A stretch of DNA of 58,475 nt from Candidatus Calescibacterium sp. (GCA_025060505.1 JANXBU010000013.1:1-58475); one strand, 5' to 3'; positions 8,446-18,356 are shown, counted from the first letter of the stretch. Program-made: numbers and translations. The notes: generated from the sequence alone by a model not told the origin.

Positions 8446-9615
8446 CTATTCCTTGTTGCCTATTATAGTTACGCAGGCAACTGAACCGGGGCCGCCGAGG
8501 TTGTGAGCCATACCGATTCCGTTTTTTATCCTCACCTTTCTTTCTTCTTCAACTTTTCCCCGGAGTTGATTCACAACTTCATAGATCATCCGCAGACCAG
8601 AAGCACCAATCGGATGCCCAAAAGACTTCAGTCCGCCAGATGGATTTATTGGAATCCTCCCATTTAGCTCAGTTTCGCCATCCATAATAAGCTTCCAACC
8701 TTGACCCTTTTCTGCAAATCCGAGATCCTCATAGTTTGATATTTCTGTCCAAGTGAAGCAGTCGTGAACTTCTGCAAAATCAATATCTTTTGGTGATAAT
8801 CCGGCCATTTGATATGCTTGATTAGCTGCATTCACTGTTGCTGGAAAACCTATATATTCAAAATCTGGTTTGAACTGAGGCCTTGCCGATGTGACAGAAA
8901 GTCCAATTCCAAGTATGCTTATGTATTCTTTTTTAAGTTCTCTTGCAACTTCCTTTCTTGCTAAAATTGCACAGGCTGCTCCGTCTGTCACTGCACAGCA
9001 GTCAAGTAGTCCAAACGGGTATGCTATCATTGGTGCAAGTAGAACCTCCTCTTCAGTTATAACTTTTCTCAGATGTGCTTTTGGGTTTTTCGCTCCATTT
9101 TTGTGATTTTTCACCGCGACTTTTGCCAGAGGCTTTCGGTCTATTTTGAACTTTTCCATATATCTTACTGCTGGGAGTGCAAAAGTTCCCGGAGCTGTAT
9201 TCCCTTTTATAAGTAGTGGATGCCAGTCTACTCTTGGGAGTCCTCTGGATTGTCTGTCTTTTAGTTTCTCTATTCCAAGAGCTACAACTATGTCGTACAC
9301 ACCAGCTGCTACCGCAAACGCTGCATTCCGAAAAGCCTCCATACCAGTTGCACAATAGTTTTCTACTCGTGTTATTGGTTTTCCGTACAACTTTATTGTA
9401 TCTGCCAGAGATGAGCCAGACATACCTCCACCAAATCCGGGAAAAAACGTCCCAAGCCATCCGGCCTCTATTTCATCCCTGCTTATTCCAGCATCAACTA
9501 TAGCCTCTTCAAATGCTTCAACACCAAGATCTTCATATGATTTATTGTATCTTTCTCCAAACTTAGAACATCCTACTCCTATTATTACAACATCTTCTAA
9601 TTTCCCTCTCTTCAT
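8446..9615 (-). CDS. SCP-x-type thiolase (acetyl-CoA acetyltransferase family)
   Basis: This is a thiolase-fold enzyme of 389 residues resembling archaeal and bacterial SCP-x/lipid-transfer-associated thiolases. The acylated nucleophile is Cys88 in ENYCATG. Downstream are VHDCF (His284, Cys286) and GHPIGASG (His334), with the Gly-rich end GGPGSVACV. It should condense or cleave acyl-CoA with acetyl-CoA. No HMG-CoA synthase or DUF35 OB-fold partner, common beside archaeal homologues, is adjacent. It converges with the oppF-type gene across 225 bp. The acyl-CoA synthetase at 2401 could feed it, but that link is inference. Confidence 0.85.
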   Translation of the reverse strand: MKRGKLEDVVIIGVGCSKFGERYNKSYEDLGVEAFEEAIVDAGISRDEIEAGWLGTFFPGFGGGMSGSSLADTIKLYGKPITRVENYCATGMEAFRNAAFAVAAGVYDIVVALGIEKLKDRQSRGLPRVDWHPLLIKGNTAPGTFALPAVRYMEKFKIDRKPLAKVAVKNHKNGAKNPKAHLRKVITEEEVLLAPMIAYPFGLLDCCAVTDGAACAILARKEVARELKKEYISILGIGLSVTSARPQFKPDFEYIGFPATVNAANQAYQMAGLSPKDIDFAEVHDCFTWTEISNYEDLGFAEKGQGWKLIMDGETELNGRIPINPSGGLKSFGHPIGASGLRMIYEVVNQLRGKVEEERKVRIKNGIGMAHNLGGPGSVACVTIIGNKE

Positions 9616-9688
9616 ACTCTAAAATTTGTTGCTACCATAGATTTCCTTGAATATTTCAGTAAATTTAAAATTTGTTGTTTGAACTCAA

Positions 9689-9694
9689 TAAAGT
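9689..9694 (+). promoter_or_regulatory. Candidate -10 of rpsP-khpA, leaderless geometry
   Basis: TAAAGT is followed by exactly seven bases and then the rpsP ATG at 9702, and no Shine-Dalgarno site is present. The hexamer is weak (4/6), so support comes mainly from its position, shared with other genes here. Confidence 0.3.
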
Positions 9695-9701
9695 TTGAGC
9701 T

Positions 9702-9959
9702 ATGGTAAGAATAAGACTACAGAGATTTGGTAGAAAGAAAGATCCGTTTTATAGAATAGTCGTAGCAGATTCGCGCTCTCCAAGAGATGGAAAATTTATA
9801 GAGATTATTGGATACTACGAACCGAAGAAAAAAATCTTGAAGATAGAAAGAGATAAATATCTTCAATGGTTAAAAAACGGAGCTCAACCAACAGATATAG
9901 TTGTTTCTCTGGTAAAAAATTTCAAGGTCATTGACTCAAAGCCCTCTGAAATTTCATAA
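9702..9959 (+). CDS. rpsP: 30S ribosomal protein bS16
   Basis: This small-subunit assembly protein has 85 residues. The start [20 protein letters not shown] and the following [19 protein letters not shown] are diagnostic of the family. It is followed after 87 bp by the KH-domain gene khpA, the usual bacterial arrangement (rpsP-khpA-rimM-trmD), but rimM, trmD and rplS are missing and a terminator closes the unit after khpA. No upstream ribosome binding site is visible. Confidence 0.97.
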   Translation: MVRIRLQRFGRKKDPFYRIVVADSRSPRDGKFIEIIGYYEPKKKILKIERDKYLQWLKNGAQPTDIVVSLVKNFKVIDSKPSEIS

Positions 9960-10046
9960 ATTGAAAATATCTGATAAAACACAAACAGATTTTGACACTG
10001 ATTATTTTAAGAATAAAAATATTTTTAAAAAGGAGGTGAAAATGCT

Positions 10047-10307
10047 GTGGGTGGACAAAACTCAGCTCAGCTTGTTAGAGACATGGTAGAAAAAATAGCA
10101 AAAACAATAGTAGATAACGAACAGGATGTAAAAGTAAACATAGTTGAGGGAGAAAGAACCGCAATAGTCGAGCTAAGGGTAAACAAAGATGAAGTCGGAA
10201 AAGTAATAGGTAAAAGTGGAAGAATAGTCAAAGCAATAAGAGCACTTGTTTCAGCTGCAAGTGCCAAGTATAACAAGAGAATAATTCTTGAGGTTCCAGA
10301 CGCTTAA
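10047..10307 (+). CDS. khpA: KH-domain RNA-binding protein KhpA (YlqC/DUF3552-partner type)
   Basis: The protein has 86 residues and consists of one KH domain with the GxxG loop in VIGKSGRIVKAIRAL (about 52-66). KhpA proteins bind RNA, often with KhpB/Jag, and affect cell-wall growth and ribosome function. The GTG start at 10047 is supported by a strong Shine-Dalgarno AAGGAGGTG at 10030-10038. An out-of-frame ATG lies at 10042. The gene is co-transcribed with rpsP. Confidence 0.93.
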   Translation: MGGQNSAQLVRDMVEKIAKTIVDNEQDVKVNIVEGERTAIVELRVNKDEVGKVIGKSGRIVKAIRALVSAASAKYNKRIILEVPDA

Positions 10308-10313
10308 ATTATT

Positions 10314-10336
10314 GGCCCCCTTACGGGGCCTCTTTC
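10314..10336 (+). terminator. Rho-independent terminator of rpsP-khpA
   Basis: GGCCCC (10314-10319) pairs with GGGGCC (10325-10330) around a 5-nt loop, followed by a short pyrimidine run TCTTTCC. It starts 6 nt after the khpA stop and is the clearest GC-rich hairpin in this AT-rich window. Confidence 0.8.
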
Positions 10337-10429
10337 CGATTACTCATATTTATTTAATTGAAATAATTCTTCTGCTGCGAAATAGCAGCACAATAAGCAA
10401 GCCCTCAGACCCACAAACAACCACTAAAT

Positions 10430-11158
10430 TTACTCTATTAATCTGGGCAGCAAAACAGAAGCTCTCTCTTGAATAGACACATCAACAAAATCAGAGAAAG
10501 GTGTTCTTTCGTAATTTATTTCGATTACTTTTTTAGCAGTTTTTACTGCATACTCCACCAAAGCAGCAGCTGGATACACAACACCAGATGTTCCGACTGA
10601 AAGCATAGTATCACATCTGCTCAGTGCCTCAAATGATTTCTGAATGTTCTCAAATGGCACAGCTTCTCCAAACCAAACGATATCTGGACGAATCAAGCTT
10701 CCGCATACAGGGCATGCAGGTGGCAAATCATCTTCTTTGTAGATGACTTCATTATATCTCTTGAAATCACACTGGACACATTTTTCTTTCCATATATTAC
10801 CATGAAACTCTATCAGTTTCCTGTTGCCCGCTTTTGAGTGAAGTCCGTCTACGTTCTGTGTTATCAACAAAAACTCTTCTTTTATGAGTTCGAGTTTATG
10901 TAAAGCAAGATGTCCTGGATTGGGTTTTGCTTTTGAGATCAGTTCTCTTCGCCAGTTGTACCACTGCCATACAAGTTTCGGATTTCTGAAAAATGCATCT
11001 GGATTTGCTAATTCCTGTGGCGAGTACTGCTTCCACAGGCCGTCCTCACCCCTGAATGTGGGTATTCCCGAGTCCTTTGATATTCCAGCACCTGTTAGAA
11101 CAACTATACTTTTTGATTTATCTATAATCTCCTTTGCATAACTTATCAGGTCAGTCAT
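10430..11158 (-). CDS. cobB: NAD-dependent protein deacylase, sirtuin (CobB/SIRT5-like)
   Basis: This class III sirtuin removes acyl groups from protein lysines using NAD. Visible motifs are GAGISKDSGIPTFRG (23-37), ITQNVDGLH (99-107), the catalytic His119 in FHGN, four zinc cysteines (127, 130, 149, 152) and VGTSGVVYPA for NAD binding. Tyr67 and Arg70 in WYNWRR match the Tyr-x-x-Arg pair that lets SIRT5/CobB accept succinyl and malonyl groups as well as acetyl. The length (242 aa) is normal. A plausible target is the acyl-CoA synthetase at 2401, whose Lys605 is the standard regulatory site; this is inference. Confidence 0.92.
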   Translation of the reverse strand: MTDLISYAKEIIDKSKSIVVLTGAGISKDSGIPTFRGEDGLWKQYSPQELANPDAFFRNPKLVWQWYNWRRELISKAKPNPGHLALHKLELIKEEFLLITQNVDGLHSKAGNRKLIEFHGNIWKEKCVQCDFKRYNEVIYKEDDLPPACPVCGSLIRPDIVWFGEAVPFENIQKSFEALSRCDTMLSVGTSGVVYPAAALVEYAVKTAKKVIEINYERTPFSDFVDVSIQERASVLLPRLIE

Positions 11159-11237
11159 AGCAATTAATATATGCTCTACAAATTATATTTTTGCTTTTTT
11201 ACCTTGTGACTGCAAATTTCTTATCTTCTTTAATTCA

Positions 11238-13757
11238 ATGAAAGATGTATCGGGTAATGATATTGTATCAGATTCTATATCGCAAATAAACTCTGCTCAA
11301 ATCAAAACATTTCAAGATGCAATAGATTTCAAATACGATACTCAGAAAAAGATGGTTTCTCTTTGGTTTTCTCACAGTTTGAAAACGGAGGACTTTATGT
11401 ATCTTCTGAGTGCTATGTATGAGAAAATTATGGATTCTCTTTTGTCTTATTATCTACCATTTGAAATAGCTGTAATAGGATTTGGTAAAATTGGTGCTTA
11501 TGAAATAAATTTCTCATCTGACATAGATGTTTGTTTTGTTTTCAGGTCTGGCCAAGATGAAGAGAAAATCATAAAAGAGGTTAGAAATTTTTTTTTGGAA
11601 ACGAATAATCAGAAGGACGGAAGGTTTATATGGAGGCTTGACATTGATCTGAGACCCGGTGGTAAATCCAGTCCAATTGCTGTCAGCGACAACTTTTTCT
11701 CTTGGTATTATCTGAATCTTGGAAAGGTTGATGATAGGTATGCTCTCATAAGAGCCAGACCAATAGGCGGAAGAAAAGACATAGCTCAAAGAGTTCTGCA
11801 AGAAATCGAACCTTTTGTTTTCAGGAGGTATCTTGATTTCTCTGTGATAGAACGACTTAAGGAGATAAAGATTCTTATATCAAGACATCTTCGGTCGGTT
11901 GAGAATGGCTTTGATGTAAAATATTCTTCGGGGGGGATAAGAGAGATAGAGTTTGTTGCTCTCGCTAATCAGCTCATATTCGGCGGCAAAGATCCCAGAT
12001 TCAAAGAAAAAAGAACTGCAAAAATTCTTGACATAATTGATAAAGAACTTATAAAGAAAAAGTTTGAAATTCCACTGAAAGAATGTTACCTGTTTCTGAG
12101 AGAAATAGAGTCCATCATTCAAATTGAAGAAGAATACAGATACAACCTAACAGAAAAAGATATACCTAAAATACTTGATTTCTACGGAGTCGGATACAAA
12201 GAATTTTTTGAAAGGCTTGAAGCTGTAAGAAAAGTTGTTTCGGAAGCTTTTAGAGAAACCTTTGAGGTTGAAGAGCCGGAATACAAAATTATAACAGGAG
12301 ACTCAAACGATAAAGATGTAGAAAACTATCTTTCTGACCTGAATTATAGGGATCCAAAATCTGTGAGAGAGATAATCAAGGGTATGCTCGGTAGAATATC
12401 TTTTCTGAAAGAAAGACATAGAGTTTTTATGTATGATCAAGATATTTCAGAGTCTGTGAATCCCGAGAGAATTGTATCGTCAATCGTTTGGCATTGCTCG
12501 AAAACTAGAAATGCCGACTCTGCTATTTCCTATATGTCTTCTTTTATATCTGCTGTTGGAAGAAGAAGAGGAATATATACTATGCTTTTTAAGAATCAAA
12601 AGCTTCTGAAAAATCTCGTTGAGCTGATGAGTAGGTCTGCTTTCTTTTCAAATTTCCTTATAAAACATCCAGAAAGTATAGATACTATATTTCTCTCTGG
12701 AAAAAGGGAAATTTTGCCGGAAAACGAAGAGAGTTTCTGGAAAAGAGTAAAAGACCTTCCAACAGATGATGTGCTTGATGAGATAAGAAGAGAAAAGAAA
12801 GAGAAAATACTCATAACTGTTTTAGATGACATATCAGCGAAGCTCGATATTTTTGATGTATCGGCGAGGATATCAAAGATCTACGATTTTGTGGTTAGAC
12901 AAACTGTTGCTTTAACATCAAGAGAGAAGCTCAATACAGATATACCACCATCTCAAATTAACATTCCTTATGTTATAATAGCCGTTGGGAAATACGGATC
13001 TGAGGAAGCTATATATGGCTCAGACGCTGATCTTATATTTTCTTTCTATGATGGGGAAGACTTTGAACAATGGATAAAGTTTTCTCAGAGATTTTTGAAT
13101 CTTCTTACTTCAAAAACAAAGGAAGGAGAAGGTTTGCAGGTGGATATGAGGCTAAGACCTTCTGGTAGAGCTGGTCCGCTTGCTCTATCGCAGGGTGCTA
13201 TTTTTTCGTTCTACACACAAACAGAAAATGTCTGGGAAATATTTCCTCTACTCAAAGCGCGTGTTATTTTTGATGGGTATGGTAAGTATTCCGATTTCCT
13301 CAGGGAAATCAAACAAAAGGCTTTTGATAGATTCCCGTTCGAGAAGGTAAAAACCGAGATGCTTAGAATCAGAGAAAAATCTCAGACACACCTTTCAGCG
13401 AAGATGGAAGGCAGCAGAAAACTACTGAATATAAAATACTGCGAAGGTGGTTTGTATGATTTTGAACTCATAATACACTTTTATCAGATAAAGGAAAGAT
13501 TGTTTGACCTTACATTTAAGCAAGTGTTGGAGAAAATCTCAAGTTCTGACAAAGAGATAAGGGAATCATACAAGACTCTCAGAAGAATAGAAAAGTTCAT
13601 CAAGCTCAGCAGCGATATACCACTTGAAGATATTTGGGTAGATCAAAATCCAGAAAGTGATTTTTGGAAAGACCTTCACTACTATGAGAACATAACCTAT
13701 GAAGATTTTCAAAGAGCAACATCCAAAATATCTAGTGTCTTGAAATCTTTGATATAG
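11238..13757 (+). CDS. glnE: Bifunctional glutamine synthetase adenylyltransferase/deadenylase
   Basis: GlnE adds and removes AMP on glutamine synthetase in response to nitrogen signals. Two nucleotidyltransferase halves are visible. The N-terminal half has GFGKIGAYEINFSSDIDV (Asp95, Asp97); the C-terminal half has VGKYGSEEAIYGSDADLIF (Asp596, Asp598). Each is followed by its own RLRP-type motif (DLRPGGKSSPIA and MRLRPSGRAGPLA). At 839 residues it is shorter than the roughly 950 of E. coli, mostly because little sequence precedes the first catalytic motif. Glutamine synthetase and PII genes are not nearby. The ATG has no Shine-Dalgarno site. Confidence 0.92.
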   Translation: MKDVSGNDIVSDSISQINSAQIKTFQDAIDFKYDTQKKMVSLWFSHSLKTEDFMYLLSAMYEKIMDSLLSYYLPFEIAVIGFGKIGAYEINFSSDIDVCFVFRSGQDEEKIIKEVRNFFLETNNQKDGRFIWRLDIDLRPGGKSSPIAVSDNFFSWYYLNLGKVDDRYALIRARPIGGRKDIAQRVLQEIEPFVFRRYLDFSVIERLKEIKILISRHLRSVENGFDVKYSSGGIREIEFVALANQLIFGGKDPRFKEKRTAKILDIIDKELIKKKFEIPLKECYLFLREIESIIQIEEEYRYNLTEKDIPKILDFYGVGYKEFFERLEAVRKVVSEAFRETFEVEEPEYKIITGDSNDKDVENYLSDLNYRDPKSVREIIKGMLGRISFLKERHRVFMYDQDISESVNPERIVSSIVWHCSKTRNADSAISYMSSFISAVGRRRGIYTMLFKNQKLLKNLVELMSRSAFFSNFLIKHPESIDTIFLSGKREILPENEESFWKRVKDLPTDDVLDEIRREKKEKILITVLDDISAKLDIFDVSARISKIYDFVVRQTVALTSREKLNTDIPPSQINIPYVIIAVGKYGSEEAIYGSDADLIFSFYDGEDFEQWIKFSQRFLNLLTSKTKEGEGLQVDMRLRPSGRAGPLALSQGAIFSFYTQTENVWEIFPLLKARVIFDGYGKYSDFLREIKQKAFDRFPFEKVKTEMLRIREKSQTHLSAKMEGSRKLLNIKYCEGGLYDFELIIHFYQIKERLFDLTFKQVLEKISSSDKEIRESYKTLRRIEKFIKLSSDIPLEDIWVDQNPESDFWKDLHYYENITYEDFQRATSKISSVLKSLI

Positions 13758-14456
13758 CGGATGATAGAATATGATAATAGGAGAATTCTCAAAATCTATC
13801 AATTTTCAATAGAAGATCTCTGGAAAGCAATTTGGTCATAGATAAGCTATCACAGGAGTGCTGCCGAGTAAAATAGCTCAGAAATTGATCTGATACCAAA
13901 GGAAAAAAGTAGCTGACGAAAAACAGTTCAGCAGTTGCAAGATGGTGGAGAGTAGAAAGATTTCTAAGAAGAATAGTAAAACTCCTGATGAATTGAAGTA
14001 AATTTTGACGGATTTTATAAAATTCAAGATTTCTATCAGTCAGATATAAGATTGATGGATTAGATTTTTTGAAGAAATAGTTGGAACGTCTCGTTGGGTT
14101 TTTTCAAGAAAAAGTTTCAAATTAAAGGGTAAGATCTTAAAGAAATCGAGGGAATTCAGGATTCAATATTGGAGAAAAGATTTTGTTTGATAGGAGAAAA
14201 AATTTTGTTATCAGCAAGCCTGATGTGTAGGACATAAATGGGCTGATGGATTATCTTTATTAAGGATTTTTTGAGTTTATAGATGAGTTGAGTTTATAAA
14301 TGAGTAAAGGTAGGTTTTTGTGAACAGTAGTTTGGAATAGGCTTTACAGAGTTAGTGGGTTTATGCGTGAAAAGACACGGTCTGCTTTTGGGTCAATAAG
14401 TGGGAATATCTATGAAGTTTACGAATTCGGATGTTCCGAAAATAAAAATTTTCAAG
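13758..14456. other. 699-bp stretch without a recognisable gene
   Basis: No ORF above 60 codons is present. One plus-strand frame gives segments with few stops, such as DINGLMDYLY and GSISGNIYEVYEFG near the end, but I could not match them to a family. A local repeat GAGTTTATAGATGAGT/GAGTTTATAAATGAGT occurs near 14274-14305. It may be a decayed gene or a noncoding spacer between glnE and the convergent glycosyltransferase operon. Confidence 0.4.
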
Positions 14457-15752
14457 TCAATTTACTCTGTGTAAGTTTGATTCATCATATCTTCTGAGAA
14501 ATTCTAGCTTACTTGTTATGTCTGAGTTTTCTGTGGTTTTCCCGATTGGATAAGACACGAGTTTATTTTTTTCATCCTTATTTTCGTTTGAAAGTATTTT
14601 AGATATGAGTTTTTCAGCCTCAATTTCAATTGAAGATTTACCAAAAACTATTTCCGAGAATCTCAGGATTTTGAAAACTTTGAAGGGATTCAGCCACGTT
14701 CTGAACTTCTTTATAAAATCCTGTTCATCTTTGCTCATTGATTTTATGTGATCAAGCTGGAGCTGATATTTTCTGTTGAGCTTCAAAAATTCTCTGAAAA
14801 ATTCATTTTTTGAACCTCTTTCTGGATTTCTGAATATTTCTCCTATTTCTTCAAAAGCTTCAAACCTCCATGTTTTTGTTATCCTATCTTTTTTTCCTTG
14901 AATATAGGCTCTTATTTCCATACCTGTTCCAAATGGAGTTCTTTCCGAAGGTTCTGCTTTCGGAAATACGTATGCAGGAAGATCATCTGTGGAAAAATAT
15001 GGTGTGACCTTCTGCATAAAATAAAAATCTTCTCCTCCTTTTTTTGTGTTCATACCTCCGGTGATTATGTATACACTTGTTCTGAAGGCGAAGAGAGATC
15101 CTATTGGATAGAAAGAAAAATCATATCCCGAAATTCTCAGAGAGTTTCTCCAATATCTCAAAAATAGTTCCCAAAACATTCCGGCCTCTTTTATTTCCGG
15201 AACATCTGAAAATCTGTGGGAGAAGAGAAAAACACCAAAATCTCTGATATTTTTCAGAGAATCAAAGTAGTTCTCAGATACAATGCAATCTGAGTCAACA
15301 GATATAATTGTTTTATGTCTGAATAAATCCATATCATTTGTTTTTTTTCGTCTCAGGAGTCTTTCGAACATGCATATTGTTTCATCCATAAGAAGCCTTC
15401 TCGCAAATCCAGCTCCGGCTAGTTTAGAAGGTATATTCTGAACATACCTTACAACCAGTTTGATGTCATCTGATATTTGCTTTTTATCTTTTAGTGATTC
15501 GTATATATTTTTGTTTTTTTCTTTGGTTTTATCATCTGAGTTACTTGGTTCATTTACGAGCAAAAATACGCATATTCTTATTTTTTCGGGATTTATTGCT
15601 TTTCCTATAGAATCTAGTGTTTCAAATATGTTCTCGTCGGCCAGAACGGGTATTGTCACAATAACGTCGTAATCATCTTCTGGGATATCAAGGCACAGGT
15701 GTCTTTTCAGAATTATCTCTTTTGCTTTTGAGAACTTTTCTTTTGTAATCAT
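14457..15752 (-). CDS. GT-A fold glycosyltransferase-like protein
   Basis: The protein has 431 residues and begins, after about 28 residues, with DVIVTIPVLADENIFETLDS, the nucleotide-sugar-binding start of family 2-like glycosyltransferases. A DxD motif is in SVDSDC (Asp153, Asp155), a GSLFAFR segment follows, and GGEDFYF (Glu241, Asp242) matches the acceptor/base region. It would transfer a sugar to an unknown acceptor in the cytoplasm. The last 130 residues are charged and helical and lack transmembrane segments. It is the third gene of a minus-strand operon, 8 bp after rluD. The substrate is unknown. Confidence 0.7.
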   Translation of the reverse strand: MITKEKFSKAKEIILKRHLCLDIPEDDYDVIVTIPVLADENIFETLDSIGKAINPEKIRICVFLLVNEPSNSDDKTKEKNKNIYESLKDKKQISDDIKLVVRYVQNIPSKLAGAGFARRLLMDETICMFERLLRRKKTNDMDLFRHKTIISVDSDCIVSENYFDSLKNIRDFGVFLFSHRFSDVPEIKEAGMFWELFLRYWRNSLRISGYDFSFYPIGSLFAFRTSVYIITGGMNTKKGGEDFYFMQKVTPYFSTDDLPAYVFPKAEPSERTPFGTGMEIRAYIQGKKDRITKTWRFEAFEEIGEIFRNPERGSKNEFFREFLKLNRKYQLQLDHIKSMSKDEQDFIKKFRTWLNPFKVFKILRFSEIVFGKSSIEIEAEKLISKILSNENKDEKNKLVSYPIGKTTENSDITSKLEFLRRYDESNLHRVN

Positions 15753-15760
15753 GTGAGTTT

Positions 15761-16774
15761 TTAGTTTTTCTTTATCTCTCTGATTTTTTCCATGGTTTTT
15801 TCTCCGAAGATTTTGTATATTGCTTCTTTAAACTCTGGTGGAAGCTGAGCACAGAATTTTTTATCAAATATCTCTAGGGAATACGAATGAAGAAATATTC
15901 CTCTGTAGTTTATTTGGCCTATCTTTTTCCAGAGTTCTTCAAGCTTCTCCCCGCCACCTCCATACATAACATCTCCGACTATTGGGAATCCATCTGAGCT
16001 CAGGTGAACCCTTATCTGGTGAGTTCTGCCTGTTATTGGGTTTAATTCAAAGAGTGTCAGACCAATTTCTGGATTAGTATCAATAACCTTAACGAGTGTT
16101 ATGGCTTCTTTTCCTTCTCCTGCTTTTGCTGTTGTCATAACTTTATCTTTTCTGTCTGATCTTTTTATATTTTTTCTGATCTCCCAGAATCTTTTTTCAG
16201 TTTTTCCAAAGCACAGGGCTATGTATGTTTTTTTTACTCTTCTTGCTCTGAACATTTCAGATGCCATCTCAAGAGCGGTTTTGTTTTTTGCAACAAGTAA
16301 AACTCCAGATACTTCTTTGTCTAATCTGTGAACTATTCCGGGTCTCACTTTTCCTTTCGCAAGATCTTCGGCAGAAAAATCTGAGTCTTCATATTCCACA
16401 TGTTCTAAAATTGCGCTCACTAAGGTTCCGTGTAGGTGATGTGGTGATGGATGAACAACCATACCAGCGGGTTTGTTGATTACAACAAAGTTATCATCCT
16501 CCCATATAACTTCAATCGGAATTTGTTCCTTTCTCAAAGTATATCTTATATCTCTTGGAACCGAGACCTCAATTATGTCTCCTTTCCTCAGAAGCTCTGA
16601 TTTTTTTTCTGGAATTCTCCCATTTATCTTCACAAGGTTCTGCTCAATCATTTTCTGAATCTGGTTTCTTGACTTTTTGATTTCATTGGCTAAAAATGCG
16701 TCAAGCCTTTCTGGTGTGTCGGATTCAAAAATTATTGAGATTTTTTCTTGATCTTTCTCACTATATTCTGTCAT
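15761..16774 (-). CDS. rluD: Large-subunit rRNA pseudouridine synthase, RluD family
   Basis: This enzyme isomerises uridine to pseudouridine in 23S rRNA (RluD acts on helix 69). An S4 RNA-binding domain covers about 21-75 (RLDAFLAN...KSRNQIQKMI), followed by the catalytic domain with VVINKPAGMVVHP and HRLDKEVSGVLLVAK (catalytic Asp152). TGRTHQIRVHLSSDGFPIVGD is the conserved late motif. The length (337 aa) is normal. It overlaps the upstream FAD oxidoreductase by 14 bp and is followed 8 bp later by the glycosyltransferase. RluC or RluA specificity cannot be fully excluded. Confidence 0.92.
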   Translation of the reverse strand: MTEYSEKDQEKISIIFESDTPERLDAFLANEIKKSRNQIQKMIEQNLVKINGRIPEKKSELLRKGDIIEVSVPRDIRYTLRKEQIPIEVIWEDDNFVVINKPAGMVVHPSPHHLHGTLVSAILEHVEYEDSDFSAEDLAKGKVRPGIVHRLDKEVSGVLLVAKNKTALEMASEMFRARRVKKTYIALCFGKTEKRFWEIRKNIKRSDRKDKVMTTAKAGEGKEAITLVKVIDTNPEIGLTLFELNPITGRTHQIRVHLSSDGFPIVGDVMYGGGGEKLEELWKKIGQINYRGIFLHSYSLEIFDKKFCAQLPPEFKEAIYKIFGEKTMEKIREIKKN

Positions 16775-18077
16775 ATATCATATCTTGTATTTTCATTATT
16801 CCTCTTACCACTTGTGATGCTATAAATCTTATGGGTTCTGGTGGCCATGGTATTGTGAATCTATTTACGAAAAACATAGATGTTCTTTCTGTTTTTCTTT
16901 CAAGAAAGAGTTCAGCGAGGGTAAGTCCATTGAGATGAGATAGCGAAACTCCGTGTCCAATGCAACCGAGAGAATAGAGAGCATTTTTGTCTCCAACGTA
17001 TCCGAGCGCCGGTGCTAGATCAACTGTTATTGAAACGGGTCCGCCCCACTTGTATTCTATTTTAACACCTTTCAGAGGTGGAAACACCTCACTTATATAT
17101 TTTTCAAGTTCAGAGAATGTTTTCTCATTTGTGTCATAGTCCATTTTTTTACCAAATGCAACCGAAACATCTCCTCCGCCCATAAGCAGTCTGTTGTCTT
17201 TTGTTAGCCGAAAATAATGAATCAAGTTTCTTGAGTCCTCCAGTCCCTCTCGTGTTTTCCATCCGATTTCTGATAATTTTTCTTCACTCAATCTTTCTGT
17301 AAGAACTATGTGAGTGAAAGCTGGAACCTGTTTTGTTCTTATACTTGGTATAAGGTGTGAGAAAGCGTTTGTTGCAAAAAGTATCTTTTCTGCCGTAATT
17401 TTTCCTTTTTGAGTCTTTATCTCGAATTTTCCGTTGGTTTTTCTTACCTCAACCAGTGGTGTTCTTTCGTATATCTTCACGCCAAGGTTCTTGACTACGT
17501 TCTTCATTCCAACGATAAGTTTTGCGGGATTAAGTATAGCGCAGTGTCTTTCGTACCAGCCTGCTCTTGCTATTGGAGATTTTATCTTTTCACTTATCTG
17601 TTTCTTATCAAGCCATTGTGCATCTTCTATTCCAAGTTTCTTTGCAAATTCAAACTCATGCCTTAACCTTTTTTCGTATAATTTTGTTGTCGCTATTCTG
17701 ATAAACCCATTGTATTCAAAGTCGCAATCTATCTTGTGTTTCTCCACGAGTTCCTTTACCAGAGAAACCGCTTCATACATATATTTGTATGCTCTGTACG
17801 CATTTTCCTTTCCAAATCTCATTGAAGTTATTCCAAGGGTTAAACCGAAAAGTGTCATAGCGAATCCTGCATTTCTTCCGCTCGCTCCAAAACCTACATA
17901 TTCTTTCTCAACAACCACAACATCTGATGAAGGCTCAAATGTTTTTAGGAAATATGATGTAGCTATTCCAGTAAATCCTCCACCTATGATAGCAAAATCA
18001 CATTTTATATCTCCTTCAAGTTGCGGCTCCAGATCAATATCAACTGTATGCAGCCAGAAACTCGGTCTTTTTTCCAT
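16761..18077 (-). CDS. FAD-dependent amino acid/amine oxidoreductase (DAO family, PuuB-like)
   Basis: The protein has 438 residues. A Rossmann FAD motif FAIIGGGFTGIATSYFL lies at 29-45, followed by the DAO-family arrangement VVVEKEYVGFGASGRNAGF (about 55-75), where GASGRNAG is typical of gamma-glutamylputrescine oxidase and related enzymes. A second FAD contact GCIGHGVSLSHLNG occurs near 385. The expected reaction is oxidative deamination of an amine or amino acid. No polyamine genes are near, so the substrate is open. It is the first gene of the operon with rluD and the glycosyltransferase. Confidence 0.85.
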   Translation of the reverse strand: MEKRPSFWLHTVDIDLEPQLEGDIKCDFAIIGGGFTGIATSYFLKTFEPSSDVVVVEKEYVGFGASGRNAGFAMTLFGLTLGITSMRFGKENAYRAYKYMYEAVSLVKELVEKHKIDCDFEYNGFIRIATTKLYEKRLRHEFEFAKKLGIEDAQWLDKKQISEKIKSPIARAGWYERHCAILNPAKLIVGMKNVVKNLGVKIYERTPLVEVRKTNGKFEIKTQKGKITAEKILFATNAFSHLIPSIRTKQVPAFTHIVLTERLSEEKLSEIGWKTREGLEDSRNLIHYFRLTKDNRLLMGGGDVSVAFGKKMDYDTNEKTFSELEKYISEVFPPLKGVKIEYKWGGPVSITVDLAPALGYVGDKNALYSLGCIGHGVSLSHLNGLTLAELFLERKTERTSMFFVNRFTIPWPPEPIRFIASQVVRGIMKIQDMIYDRI

Positions 18078-18083
18078 ATCTTT

Positions 18084-18089
18084 ATATTA
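18084..18089 (-). promoter_or_regulatory. Candidate -10 of the FAD oxidoreductase-rluD-GT operon
   Basis: TAATAT on the minus strand ends six bases before the ATG at 18077. There is no Shine-Dalgarno site, in keeping with the leaderless layout seen elsewhere. No good -35 was found. Confidence 0.35.
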
Positions 18090-18356
18090 CTACAAGCAGT
18101 TTGCATTGTATTAATACGGAGATTTTTTAGAATTTTCTCCTTATGTTGTTCAGATCATTATAAAGTTTATTTGCCCTGTGGCTAGCATCAAAAACTCTCC
18201 AAACATTGGATTGAAAATCTATGCTACATAAAATTCTATGATTATGCTGTTTGTGGCTTTTGCTATACTGTTTTTAATGAGAAGGAGTAAAAAAAGTAAT
18301 TGGAACTAAAATTTAGTTGTTTTGGGCAGAGTAATTTTTATATTAGTAAAGAAGAT

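Noticed and set aside
9053-9460. 135-codon minus-strand ORF within the thiolase gene
   Set aside because: It is an out-of-frame shadow of the thiolase with implausible composition.
13758-14456. Possible pseudogene after glnE
   Set aside because: One frame has rather few stops, but no motif or family could be recognised, so only the gap is recorded.
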